The position numbers were made by a program, and so were the translations under genes. A stretch of 64,000 bases of DNA, taken from an uncultured Roseivirga sp. Its GTDB lineage: Bacteria; Bacteroidota; Bacteroidia; Cytophagales; Cyclobacteriaceae. The DNA is taken from positions 806,001 to 870,000 of the forward strand of contig CANLOY010000001.1 in the NCBI GenBank assembly GCA_947493005.1. Reading direction: 5' to 3'. The notes beneath the pieces were generated by a model that saw nothing but the letters and a program-made list of their open reading frames with translations, ran no database searches and was not told the DNA's origin. Below are positions 55,225-62,663 of the stretch, one piece after another. How positions within the stretch are numbered: the stretch's first letter is position 1; each line of letters starts with the position of its first letter.

Positions 55225-55622
55225 GATATCAGACTTTAGACATGAGACTCATGCATAATTTCAAAGAACTAAAGGTATGGCAGAAAACGAGGAAAATGGT
55301 CAGAGAGGTTTATTCGTTAACAACAAACCTCCCAAAGTCTGAACAATACAATTTGAGATATCAAATGCAGTCATGTGCTGTGTCTGTAATGTCAAACATA
55401 GCAGAAGGTGCAGGAAGAGGGTCAAATAATGACTTTGCCCGATTTCTGGATATCGCTCTAGGTTCATCATATGAGCTCGAGAGCCAGTTAATTGTCTCCA
55501 CAGACTTGGGTTATTTTATAAACCTGTTTTCGAACAGATAATGACTCAACTATCGGAAGTGCAAAGAATTATAATTGGATTAATGAATAAACTAAGAAGT
55601 CAGCAATCTAAAGTCTGACATC
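55225..55622. repeat. Inverted-repeat-bracketed cassette A with a four-helix-bundle gene
   Basis: GATATCAGACTTTAGA at 55225-55240 is matched by its complement TCTAAAGTCTGACATC at 55607-55622 (15 of 16 bases). The pair encloses exactly one four-helix-bundle gene and lies between the fadN stop (55218) and the fadA start (55640). In RNA the repeats would close a long stem, as in intervening sequences of 23S rRNA that carry the same protein family. Probably an inserted module. Confidence 0.75.
55251..55618 (+). pseudogene. Frameshifted four-helix-bundle (23S rRNA intervening-sequence) protein
   Basis: The frame from the ATG at 55251 reads MHNFKELKVWQKTRKMV and so on, with the family core NIAEGAGRGSN, then breaks to a stop at 55541 after a short nonsense tail (INLFSNR). 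From about 55514 another frame continues with the expected C-terminal helix (FYKPVFEQIMTQLSEVQR and further) to a TGA at 55616-55618. One missing base near 55511-55514 explains this. It is either a decayed gene or an assembly error. A slightly longer start at 55242 exists but the ATG at 55251 matches the paralogue at 56866. The stop lies within the right inverted repeat. Confidence 0.78.
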
Positions 55623-55639
55623 TAAAATCTAATAACCTA

Positions 55640-56818
55640 ATGAATGCATATATAGTAGCAGGATATAGAACAGCAGTAGGGCGTGGAAAGCGTAGTGTGC
55701 TTAAAACGGTGCGTCCTGATGATATGGCTGCTGAAGTAATCAAACACCTGGTAGGTGAAGTACCAAACTTTGATGCCAAGCGTGTCGATGACCTCATTGT
55801 AGGCAATGCCGTACCCGAAGCTGAACAGGGCATGCAAATGGCGAGAATGATTTCACTATTGGCTTTACCAATAGAAGTTCCTGGTGTAACAGTCAACAGA
55901 TACTGTGGCTCAGGACTTGAAGCCATTGCTTTGGCTTCTGCAAGAGTCCACGCAGGTACAGCGGATTGCATTATTGCTGGTGGAACTGAGTCAATGTCTA
56001 TGGTACCTGTAATGGGTTACAAAACGGCACTGAACTACAAACTAGCAACTGAACATAGTGATTACTACCTAAGTATGGGTTTAACAGCTGAACAAGTAGC
56101 TAAGGAGTTCAATGTAAACCGTGATGAGGCCGATCAGTTTGCTCTTGACTCACACACTAAGGCAGTTGCTGCTCAGGCCGCTGGTAAGTTTGACGATGAA
56201 ATTGTGCCAATTAAGGTAACCGACAAATTAGTAGGTCCTGATGGAAAAATAATAGAGAAAAACTACACCGTAGATAAAGACGAAGGCCCAAGAGGTGATA
56301 CATCTCTCGATGTTTTAGGTAAGTTAAGACCTGTATTTGCACAAGGTGGTCAGGTAACCGCTGGTAACTCATCGCCTGTGTCAGATGGTGCATCATTTGT
56401 TATGGTGATGTCAGAAAAAATGGTCAAGGAATTGAATCTGGAGCCAATAGCCAGAATGGTCACCTATACTGCGGTCGGTGTACACCCGAGAATCATGGGA
56501 ATCGGTCCGGTGGAAGCTGTGCCAAAAGCATTGAAACAAGCAGGGTTGAAGCAGTCTGACCTTGACCTGATCGAGTTGAATGAAGCCTTTGCAGCGCAGT
56601 CTCTTGCTGTGATTAAAGAGCTCGATTTAGATCAATCCAAACTGAATGTTAATGGTGGGGCTATAGCGCTAGGCCATCCACTAGGTTGTTCCGGAGCTAA
56701 ATTATCGGTTCAGCTTTTTAATGAAATGAGAAGAATGGGCAATGCTAAATATGGAATGGTAACCGCTTGTGTTGGTGGAGGCCAAGGCGTTGCCGGGATT
56801 TATGAGTTCCTTAAATAG
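55640..56818 (+). CDS. fadA: Acetyl-CoA C-acyltransferase (3-ketoacyl-CoA thiolase)
   Basis: Thiolase of 392 residues for the last beta-oxidation step. The nucleophile is in NRYCGSGLEAI (Cys near 90), the His in GGAIALGHPLGCSGAK, and the second Cys in CVGGGQGVAGIYE. Size and motifs match Bacillus FadA (YusK). Its stop codon already lies inside the left repeat of cassette B. Confidence 0.96.
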   Translation: MNAYIVAGYRTAVGRGKRSVLKTVRPDDMAAEVIKHLVGEVPNFDAKRVDDLIVGNAVPEAEQGMQMARMISLLALPIEVPGVTVNRYCGSGLEAIALASARVHAGTADCIIAGGTESMSMVPVMGYKTALNYKLATEHSDYYLSMGLTAEQVAKEFNVNRDEADQFALDSHTKAVAAQAAGKFDDEIVPIKVTDKLVGPDGKIIEKNYTVDKDEGPRGDTSLDVLGKLRPVFAQGGQVTAGNSSPVSDGASFVMVMSEKMVKELNLEPIARMVTYTAVGVHPRIMGIGPVEAVPKALKQAGLKQSDLDLIELNEAFAAQSLAVIKELDLDQSKLNVNGGAIALGHPLGCSGAKLSVQLFNEMRRMGNAKYGMVTACVGGGQGVAGIYEFLK

Positions 56819-57236
56819 TATTGAGAAGAGCGTATTGTGTATTGCGATGCTTCTTTGAATAACACATGCATAACTACAAAGAACTTAAAATATGGCAGAA
56901 GGCTGTTGAGCTGGCCGAATTGGTATATAGTTCTACAGCTGATTTTCCGGTTGAAGAAAAGTTTGGTTTAACAAGCCAACTCAGAAGGGCGGCAGTTTCT
57001 GTAAGCTCGAATATTGCCGAAGGTGCTGGAAGGAATTCTAAAGGAGAATTCAACCAGATGTTAGGAATAGCTTATGGGTCTTTATGTGAGATTGAAACTC
57101 AACTGACTATAGCTAATAGATTGAAACTATTAAAAAATGAAAACTTCGAAGTATTGATTGATGAGATAGATGTATTGCAGAAAATGACTTTCAGTTTGCG
57201 AAAATCTCTTAAGTAAGTATCTCACTACTCAATACT
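56817..57236. repeat. Inverted-repeat-bracketed cassette B with a four-helix-bundle gene
   Basis: AGTATTGAGAAG (56817-56828) is matched by CTACTCAATACT (57225-57236), 11 of 12 bases, and encloses one intact four-helix-bundle gene. The repeat sequence is unrelated to that of cassette A, but the architecture is the same: it begins at the stop of the upstream fad gene and ends about 20 bp before the next. Confidence 0.65.
56866..57216 (+). CDS. Four helix bundle protein (23S rRNA intervening-sequence protein family)
   Basis: Intact 116-residue protein, MHNYKELKIWQKAVELA at the start and AVSVSSNIAEGAGRNSKGEFNQ in the core. The family forms pentameric or similar helical bundles and was first found in intervening sequences of 23S rRNA in spirochaetes; the molecular role is unknown. 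It is a clear relative of the frameshifted gene at 55251. It is located between fadA and fadE and bracketed by inverted repeats, so it looks like a module inserted in the operon, not a beta-oxidation protein. Confidence 0.92.
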   Translation: MHNYKELKIWQKAVELAELVYSSTADFPVEEKFGLTSQLRRAAVSVSSNIAEGAGRNSKGEFNQMLGIAYGSLCEIETQLTIANRLKLLKNENFEVLIDEIDVLQKMTFSLRKSLK

Positions 57237-57256
57237 CATATCAAAATACTAAATAC

Positions 57257-59062
57257 ATGTCAACAGAAACTAAACACTCAATTAAAGGCGGAGAGTTTCT
57301 TGTAAGAGAAACAGAAGCGCATGAAGTATTTATTCCCGAAGAGTTTTCGGAAGAGCAAAAAATGATGGCGCAAGCCTGTCAGGACTTTATTGATACGGAG
57401 ATTAACCCGAATGTGGAGGAGATTGACAGTATGAAAAACCCTGACCTTGTTCCCGCTATCTTTAAAAAAGCTGGAGAGCTTGGCCTGTTAGGCATTACTG
57501 TTCCTGAAAACTATGGTGGTTTAGGCATGAGCTTTAACACCAGTATGCTGATGGCCGATATAATTGGTGCTGCAGGTTCGTTTTCAACAACCTACGGAGC
57601 ACATACTGGAATAGGTACACTGCCAATTCTCTATTACGGAACAGAAGAACAAAAGCAGAAATACCTGCCAAAACTAGCTACAGGAGAGTGGGCAGCTTGT
57701 TACTGCCTGACAGAACCTGACGCTGGTTCAGATGCTAATTCAGGAAAAACCAAAGCGGTGCTTTCAGAAGATGGCTCTCACTACAAAATTACCGGGCAGA
57801 AAATGTGGATTTCAAATGCTGGATTTGCTGACCTTTTCATCGTTTTCGCGAAAATAGAGGACGACAAAAACCTGACTGCCTTTATCGTTGAAAAGACCTT
57901 CAATGGAATTACCATGAACGATGAAGAGAAGAAATTGGGAATCAAAGGTTCTTCTACCCGCCAGGTATTCTTCAACGACTGTGAGGTGCCTGTAGAGAAC
58001 ATGCTTTCAGAAAGGCAGAACGGATTCAAGATTGCAGTTAATATTCTGAATATTGGACGAATCAAACTTGGAGCAGGTGTTTTGGGAGGTTGCAGAACAG
58101 TAATTTCTCAAGCCACTCAATATGCTAATGAGCGTAAACAGTTTGATGTATCAATTTCCAGCTTTGGTGCCATAAAACATAAGCTAGCCGAAATGGCAAC
58201 CCGCGTTTTTGTAACCGAATCTTTAGACTACAGAGCGGGTCAGAATATTGAAGATAAAATTGACGACCTGATTGCTTCAGGTATGGACGATGCAAAAGCC
58301 AAACTGAAAGGTGTAGAGCAATTTGCTATCGAATGCGCCATTGGTAAAATCCATAGCTCAGAAGTACTTGATTATGTTGTAGACCAGGGCTTACAGGTAT
58401 ATGGAGGTATGGGCTATTCGGCTGATGCACCAATGGAAAGAGCATATCGTGATGCACGTATTGCAAGAATATATGAAGGTACCAATGAGATCAACCGAAT
58501 GTTGATGATTGGTATGCTATTGAAAAGAGCGATGAAAGGAGAGTTGGATATGTTTGAACCGGCCATGGCAGTTTCTAAAGAACTGACTGCGGTACCAACA
58601 TTTTCAACGATTGACAAATCTGTGCTTTTCAATGCAGAAAAAGAGGTAATCAAAAACCTGAAGAAAGTTTTCTTAATGGTTGGAGGAAAAGCCGCAATGG
58701 CGCTTCAGGACCGAATTGAAGACGAACAAGAGGTAATGATGAACCTGGCAGATATCTTAATTGAGATTTATGCAGTGGAGTCGGCTATGCTCAGAACAGA
58801 AAAATTAATCAGTATGCGAGGTCAAGAAGCCTGTACTGATTATATTGCTATGACGCAAATATACATGGCGCAGGCAGTGGATAGAATTAACGCTGCTGCA
58901 AAAGAAGCCATAGCGTCTTTCACAAAAGGTGACGAGCAAAAAGTGATGTTGATGGGCTTGAAACGTTTCACTAAAATGGACTTAGTAAATACCAAAGAGC
59001 TCAGAAGACAAGTAGCAGATACTATGATCAAAGAAGGAAAGTTTCCTTACTTCTTTGGATAA
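57257..59062 (+). CDS. fadE: Acyl-CoA dehydrogenase
   Basis: FAD enzyme of 601 residues starting each beta-oxidation round. YCLTEPDAGSDANS and KMWISNAGFADLF are family motifs; the flavin-binding region with QVYGGMGYSADAPMERAYRDARI and IYEGTNEINRM is near 400. An extra C-terminal domain of about 170 residues is present, as in VLCAD/ACAD9 and Bacillus FadE (YusJ). Last gene of the operon; hairpins and a terminator follow. Confidence 0.94.
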   Translation: MSTETKHSIKGGEFLVRETEAHEVFIPEEFSEEQKMMAQACQDFIDTEINPNVEEIDSMKNPDLVPAIFKKAGELGLLGITVPENYGGLGMSFNTSMLMADIIGAAGSFSTTYGAHTGIGTLPILYYGTEEQKQKYLPKLATGEWAACYCLTEPDAGSDANSGKTKAVLSEDGSHYKITGQKMWISNAGFADLFIVFAKIEDDKNLTAFIVEKTFNGITMNDEEKKLGIKGSSTRQVFFNDCEVPVENMLSERQNGFKIAVNILNIGRIKLGAGVLGGCRTVISQATQYANERKQFDVSISSFGAIKHKLAEMATRVFVTESLDYRAGQNIEDKIDDLIASGMDDAKAKLKGVEQFAIECAIGKIHSSEVLDYVVDQGLQVYGGMGYSADAPMERAYRDARIARIYEGTNEINRMLMIGMLLKRAMKGELDMFEPAMAVSKELTAVPTFSTIDKSVLFNAEKEVIKNLKKVFLMVGGKAAMALQDRIEDEQEVMMNLADILIEIYAVESAMLRTEKLISMRGQEACTDYIAMTQIYMAQAVDRINAAAKEAIASFTKGDEQKVMLMGLKRFTKMDLVNTKELRRQVADTMIKEGKFPYFFG

Positions 59063-59067
59063 CGATA

Positions 59068-59120
59068 TCTCCTGATTTCAGGAGACAGGGGGAAACCCCG
59101 ATTGAATACCCCGGAAGGGG
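59068..59120 (+). ncRNA. Three consecutive short hairpins in the fadE 3' leader-out (possible structured RNA)
   Basis: Right after the fadE stop: TCTCCTGA/TCAGGAGA (59068-59085), GGGG/CCCC with AAA loop (59089-59099) and CCCC/GGGG with a GGAA tetraloop (59109-59120). They precede the terminator at 59151. They may protect the operon mRNA 3' end or be part of a small RNA; I cannot name a known class. Confidence 0.4.
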
Positions 59121-59150
59121 ACACAGCCCTCTAAACAAGGCCTACTAACT

Positions 59151-59184
59151 AAAAAAGCGAACCCATATCAGGTTCGCTTTTTTT
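59151..59184 (+). terminator. Terminator of the fad operon
   Basis: AAAAAAGCGAACC pairs with GGTTCGCTTTTTT around the loop CATATCA, followed by further T residues. Textbook factor-independent terminator and symmetrical, so it may work in both directions. Confidence 0.92.
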
Positions 59185-59719
59185 ATCATCGTATTAACAA
59201 ACGGGTTCTTGATGCTTGTAGCTTGAACCGTGTAACTTAACGCCTTGCCTCTGCTTAAAAGAACAGCAGAAAAGAGGAAGCGATGTCAACTCATGGGTGC
59301 ACGAACAGACCAACGCAAGCCCCCCTCTCTACCTTACACAAAACACACCAACCATTTTGGATCCAACCAAAAGAGAAGTGATAGCACATTGATATCCTCA
59401 ACCCGTGTACTGAAGTACTTTCCACCGTGTGTGAAACGGGACAAGCTCTATTTAAAGAGAATACCGTTGTGCTATCGAGCAGCCCACCAGTTGATGATTT
59501 GTATTGTCCTGTTCTACTGAAGAAATAAGGACAAATAGCAGCCGATTTAGTTTTATGGTATAGTTGTTTTAAACATCCATAAAATTGTCCGAAGATATTT
59601 TAAATAATATTATAAAACAAACTTAATATTGTTAAAGTAGGCAAAGGTGTTGTTAAAAGCTTCTTTTTTATAGACAACAGGTTTAGAAAAATTGATAATT
59701 TGGAGGAAACAAGCTCTAA
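59185..59719. other. Gene-free region with multiple nested helices
   Basis: No credible protein frame; the longest (91 codons, 59245-59520) has random composition. Helices that can be traced: a stem around 59241-59282 (CCTCTGC region against GCAGAAAAGAGG); a 9-bp helix GATAGCACA (59380-59388) with TGTGCTATC (59468-59476) that encloses CCCGT/ACGGG (59402, 59436) and GTACT/AGTAC (59407-59418); and TTGTCCT/AGGACAA (59504-59534). The last 150 bp are very AT-rich and hold the promoter of the XRE gene. It could be a structured RNA of unknown kind or the remains of a mobile element. Confidence 0.4.
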
Positions 59720-59926
59720 ATGTCACGCAAAAAACTCAACCGGATTAAGGCCGTATTGGCTGAAAGCGGCCGAACCAACCTATGGCTAGCCGAACAATTG
59801 GATGTCAACAAAACCACTGTTTCTAAGTGGTGTACCAATGAAATGCAACCCCGCATCGATATGCTTTCCCGCATAGCAGAACACCTCGAGGTAGATATTA
59901 GAGAGTTGTTGGTGGGGACTAAATAG
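59720..59926 (+). CDS. XRE-family HTH regulator of a small nuclease pair
   Basis: A 68-residue Cro/C1-type repressor: NRIKAVLAESGRTNLWLAEQL, then NKTTVSKWCTNEMQPRID. An SD-like TGGAGG lies 14-19 bases before the ATG, unusual for this genome. The HNH gene starts 12 bp after its stop, so it probably controls that nuclease, as C proteins do in restriction systems (inference). Confidence 0.88.
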   Translation: MSRKKLNRIKAVLAESGRTNLWLAEQLDVNKTTVSKWCTNEMQPRIDMLSRIAEHLEVDIRELLVGTK

Positions 59927-59937
59927 CAAGGTTTGCT

Positions 59938-60495
59938 ATGGCCATTCATAACACCTCATCCGATTCAGCTAATACTGCAGTAAGAGCATTCCTAACAAAA
60001 ATTGGAGAGCATTATTGGAAGAGTACTTTTAACATAGGTTCGGGTTCATCGAAAAGGATTTGGGAGAAAATAAGAGATGAGGTATTTAATAGCTCATGTG
60101 CTTATTGCGGAATAAATGGTGTTAAACTTCAAGTAGAACATTTGATAATGTTTAATCGTGAGCAATATGGACTCCATCACCCAGGAAATATTGTTCCTTG
60201 TTGTGGCCCCTGTAACAAGAGAAGAAGAGATTCTGATAAAAACTATTTGAGCTGGGAAAAACACCTTGAAGCAATTTGCAAAGAAAGAGATGATTTGAAT
60301 TCATTCTTCCTTAGAAGGGATAAGATTGTAGACCATACTAATGGTGAATTCAAATACCCTATTCTTAATGAATCTGAGAACCATTCCATTAGAGTAATAG
60401 CCAATGCTCTTTATGAAAACATAAAAATGGAAAGCGAAAAGGCTTTGGGAATGTATATACAGCTTGATAAGGCGTTTATACAAAAGGGTCAATAA
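59938..60495 (+). CDS. HNH endonuclease family protein
   Basis: A 185-residue protein with a zinc-bound HNH centre: CAYCG, VEHLIMFNREQYGLHHPGN and CCGPCNKRRR (about 55-100). The remainder is helical without a known domain. Such stand-alone HNH proteins beside an XRE regulator occur in restriction and defence contexts and in mobile elements. No methyltransferase is adjacent, so a modification-dependent or non-restriction role is open. Confidence 0.87.
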   Translation: MAIHNTSSDSANTAVRAFLTKIGEHYWKSTFNIGSGSSKRIWEKIRDEVFNSSCAYCGINGVKLQVEHLIMFNREQYGLHHPGNIVPCCGPCNKRRRDSDKNYLSWEKHLEAICKERDDLNSFFLRRDKIVDHTNGEFKYPILNESENHSIRVIANALYENIKMESEKALGMYIQLDKAFIQKGQ

Positions 60496-60511
60496 TGCTT
60501 AGGATAAAGAC

Positions 60512-61210
60512 TTAGTCAAAAACATACTCCCCATCCCTAACCATCACATTCGGAGGGGTAAGGTATTTTTCAAACCAATCATAACCGGCTTTGAGGTTTT
60601 TCCAGAAATCAATAGAAGGGTGACCACTGTGCCCGTTTATATTCCGATCAGTCATTTTGAATGGGAAAATATGAACCCGAAAAAACGTTTGGCCACCTTC
60701 CAGCGCTTTATGGCCTAAGGTGTAAAGTTCTTCTATCACTTCATTGGTCATGGCATAGCAACCAATAGATACACATGCACCATGAATCATCAGATAATCT
60801 CCAGTGTAACCTTTGGCTCTTTCATAAGCATTAGGGTAGCCCAGGTTAAAAGATAAGTGATAACTACTCCACGGGTTCAGCCTGTGTCGGTTAATGAAAT
60901 AGAAACCCTCAGGGCTTTTACCATCTCCCTGTTTGGTTTTGGTGCCTAAACCACCAGAGTAATAACAAATTTCATAGGTTTTAAACAGCTCAAATTGCTC
61001 ACCATTCTGAATCCAGACTTCCAGTTGCATTTCTTCTTTGAATATGCGAATGAAGATAGGCGCACCAAGCTTAAGGCCTTTTGCTGAAAGTGCTTGTTCC
61101 AGTTCAGGAGTTTTTTGCTGAATGGCTCGTTTTGACCTTGGCGTTTCTGGTAGTTGTGCAAAAGCCAGGCTGTGTAAAAGACAACCCAGAAGAACAATAA
61201 TGAATCGCAT
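60512..61210 (-). CDS. L,D-transpeptidase family protein (YafK-like)
   Basis: Periplasmic enzyme of 232 residues with signal peptide (ends SLAFAQ). The YkuD catalytic signature is MIHGACVSIGCYAMTN (His near 144, Cys near 152), in the YafK-type form. Such enzymes cross-link peptidoglycan or cleave lipoprotein-murein links. The sequence before it, GKSPEGFYFINRHRLNPWSS, is also typical. First gene downstream of yccF in a leftward pair. Confidence 0.93.
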   Translation of the reverse strand: MRFIIVLLGCLLHSLAFAQLPETPRSKRAIQQKTPELEQALSAKGLKLGAPIFIRIFKEEMQLEVWIQNGEQFELFKTYEICYYSGGLGTKTKQGDGKSPEGFYFINRHRLNPWSSYHLSFNLGYPNAYERAKGYTGDYLMIHGACVSIGCYAMTNEVIEELYTLGHKALEGGQTFFRVHIFPFKMTDRNINGHSGHPSIDFWKNLKAGYDWFEKYLTPPNVMVRDGEYVFD

Positions 61211-61222
61211 AAGCCGAAAAGA

Positions 61223-61588
61223 TCAGATTGATCTTCCAAAAGGAGCAAAAGCCAGGCCAGCCAGTTTAAAGTGCTGAGCACCAAAAGGAATTCCGATAAT
61301 GGTAATGCAAAACAGCAAACCCCAGATTATATGAGTTACAAATATCCAGAAACCTCCGAAAATCAGCCAGATGATATTCAGCGGTAAAGACAAGCAGCCA
61401 CTTAAGGTACGACCGGGTTCAATTTTTTGCCCAAAGGGAGCAAAGCCCAGAATGGCCAGTTTAAAGCATTGAATACCGAAAGGAATACCAACAATGGTGA
61501 TACATAAAGCAATACCACCGATAATATATTCTAAGGCGATCATCCAACCCCCAAAAACTATCCAGATAATATTGGCAACTAAATTCAT
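61223..61588 (-). CDS. yccF: YccF domain inner membrane protein
   Basis: A 121-residue membrane protein with two tandem YccF units: NIIWIVFGGWMIALEY and NIIWLIFGGFWIFVTH, each followed by a GIPFG motif. Four helices in all. The function of YccF is unknown. It ends 13 bp before the L,D-transpeptidase start and is probably transcribed with it. Confidence 0.93.
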   Translation of the reverse strand: MNLVANIIWIVFGGWMIALEYIIGGIALCITIVGIPFGIQCFKLAILGFAPFGQKIEPGRTLSGCLSLPLNIIWLIFGGFWIFVTHIIWGLLFCITIIGIPFGAQHFKLAGLAFAPFGRSI

Positions 61589-61715
61589 AATGAATAGATA
61601 TCCGTTTTAATTCCTTTGATACTTATATGATAAGAAGTTACGGGTTATCAGTAAATAGAGAAACAGAAATTAGTACTTCCTGATTGCTAATTACCGATTA
61701 ACTAATAACTAACCC

Positions 61716-62336
61716 TTAGATTTCCTTAAAAGACAATACCTCCAGGCTCTCCTTGTCAAGTTCGAAAATACCTGAGTGCTCTCCGTTTTTCAAACCAAAC
61801 TTGTGATAATAGAAAACAGAGTTTCCATTAGTCAAATTGATATTATAAATGGAAAGATTAAAAGCCGAAAGCTGACTATTCAAAATACTTAAAGCCTCTT
61901 CTTCCTTAGCTTTTGCAGCAAGTAGTTCAGTTGGCAAAGCTCCGAAATGTGTATTAAGGGCTTTATCCAAACGGATGTTTTCCATCAGGAACTCATCTAC
62001 TTGATCTACTGGAAAATTGCCAAGTTTTTTTGTGAGCTCGTCAACCAGTAGCTCACTCTGTACAGCAAGTGTTGCATAGTATTTCAGCTTGGTGCGGGTA
62101 GTATCCTGTAAGGTGATCAAAGACCTTTGGATTTCTTTATTCGAAGCAAAAAAGTCTAAGTCAATTTTCTGAAAATCAATGGACTGATAGCTACTGAAAT
62201 CATCGGCCTGAAGTGAGATAAAATATCTGATTTCAGCCTGCCACTTTTCTTCTTCACTTCTTTTGTCGCAACTCAGCACAACAAATGCTACCAGACTCAG
62301 GGAAAGCAAAAAATTCTGGTAAATACGTTTTTTCAT
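61716..62336 (-). CDS. Putative lipoprotein of unknown function
   Basis: A 206-residue protein with signal peptide and lipobox (FVVLSCD, Cys near 23). The mature part is helical and acidic (TKLKYYATLAVQSELLVDEL) with a C-terminal strand region (SVFYYHKFGLKNGEHSG). No family recognised. It is followed by the 127-bp gap before yccF. Confidence 0.7.
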   Translation of the reverse strand: MKKRIYQNFLLSLSLVAFVVLSCDKRSEEEKWQAEIRYFISLQADDFSSYQSIDFQKIDLDFFASNKEIQRSLITLQDTTRTKLKYYATLAVQSELLVDELTKKLGNFPVDQVDEFLMENIRLDKALNTHFGALPTELLAAKAKEEEALSILNSQLSAFNLSIYNINLTNGNSVFYYHKFGLKNGEHSGIFELDKESLEVLSFKEI

Positions 62337-62391
62337 AATGCTAATCTAACGAATGAGAACGAATACTTTTTAAAAACATTTTCTATTACTG
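62337..62391. other. Start of a 327-bp gene-free stretch carrying two repeats
   Basis: The whole interval 62337-62663 lacks genes. It holds repeat copy 2 (62392-62530) and a second repeat-like sequence (62609-62640); the rest shows nothing I can name. Confidence 0.4.
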
Positions 62392-62530
62392 ACATCCGAG
62401 AAAGATTTTTTGAGATCGAAGAAATAGCTGAAAATCACCCTTTTTAATTCCCTAAAGGGATACCCTTGGCAACTCCCTTTAGGGTAGGGGTGGTTTTGAG
62501 TCTTAAAGAAAAATCTATTCTCGGATATCG
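62392..62530. repeat. Dispersed palindromic repeat, copy 2 (MITE/REP-like)
   Basis: Nearly identical to 16681-16815 over about 135 bp. Here the internal pair CCCTAAAGGGA / TCCCTTTAGGG is perfect over 11 bp, and the ends are ACATCCGAGAAAGATTTT and AAAATCTATTCTCGGAT. The differences from copy 1 are small insertions and substitutions that keep the hairpin. The right end (TCGGATATCGGTAAT) corresponds to the outer end after the 45-base extension of copy 1. Confidence 0.85.
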
Positions 62531-62608
62531 GTAATTTTCTACCATAGCAGACCGAAGCTTGCTAGTTATGGAATGGAGTCTAAAGAGAGGTTTTGCTAAA
62601 CTTGATAA

Positions 62609-62640
62609 GTTCCCTCAGTTTCGCTCGGGATGAAAAAGAG
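62609..62640. repeat. TCCCTCAG...CTCGGGATGA repeat-like sequence
   Basis: TCCCTCAGTTTCGCTCGGGA is an imperfect hairpin with TCCC/GGGA ends. As I recall, similar sequences (CATCCCGAGCGAAGCG-type) are scattered in intergenic regions of many Bacteroidota. A second copy is not seen in this window. Confidence 0.35.
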
Positions 62641-62663
62641 AATTTACATGGTATAGCAATTAT

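Noticed and set aside
59245-59520. Rightward open frame of 91 codons
   Set aside because: Composition is random (many Lys, Arg, Ser, Pro without pattern), there is no start signal, and it covers self-complementary stretches that better explain the sequence.
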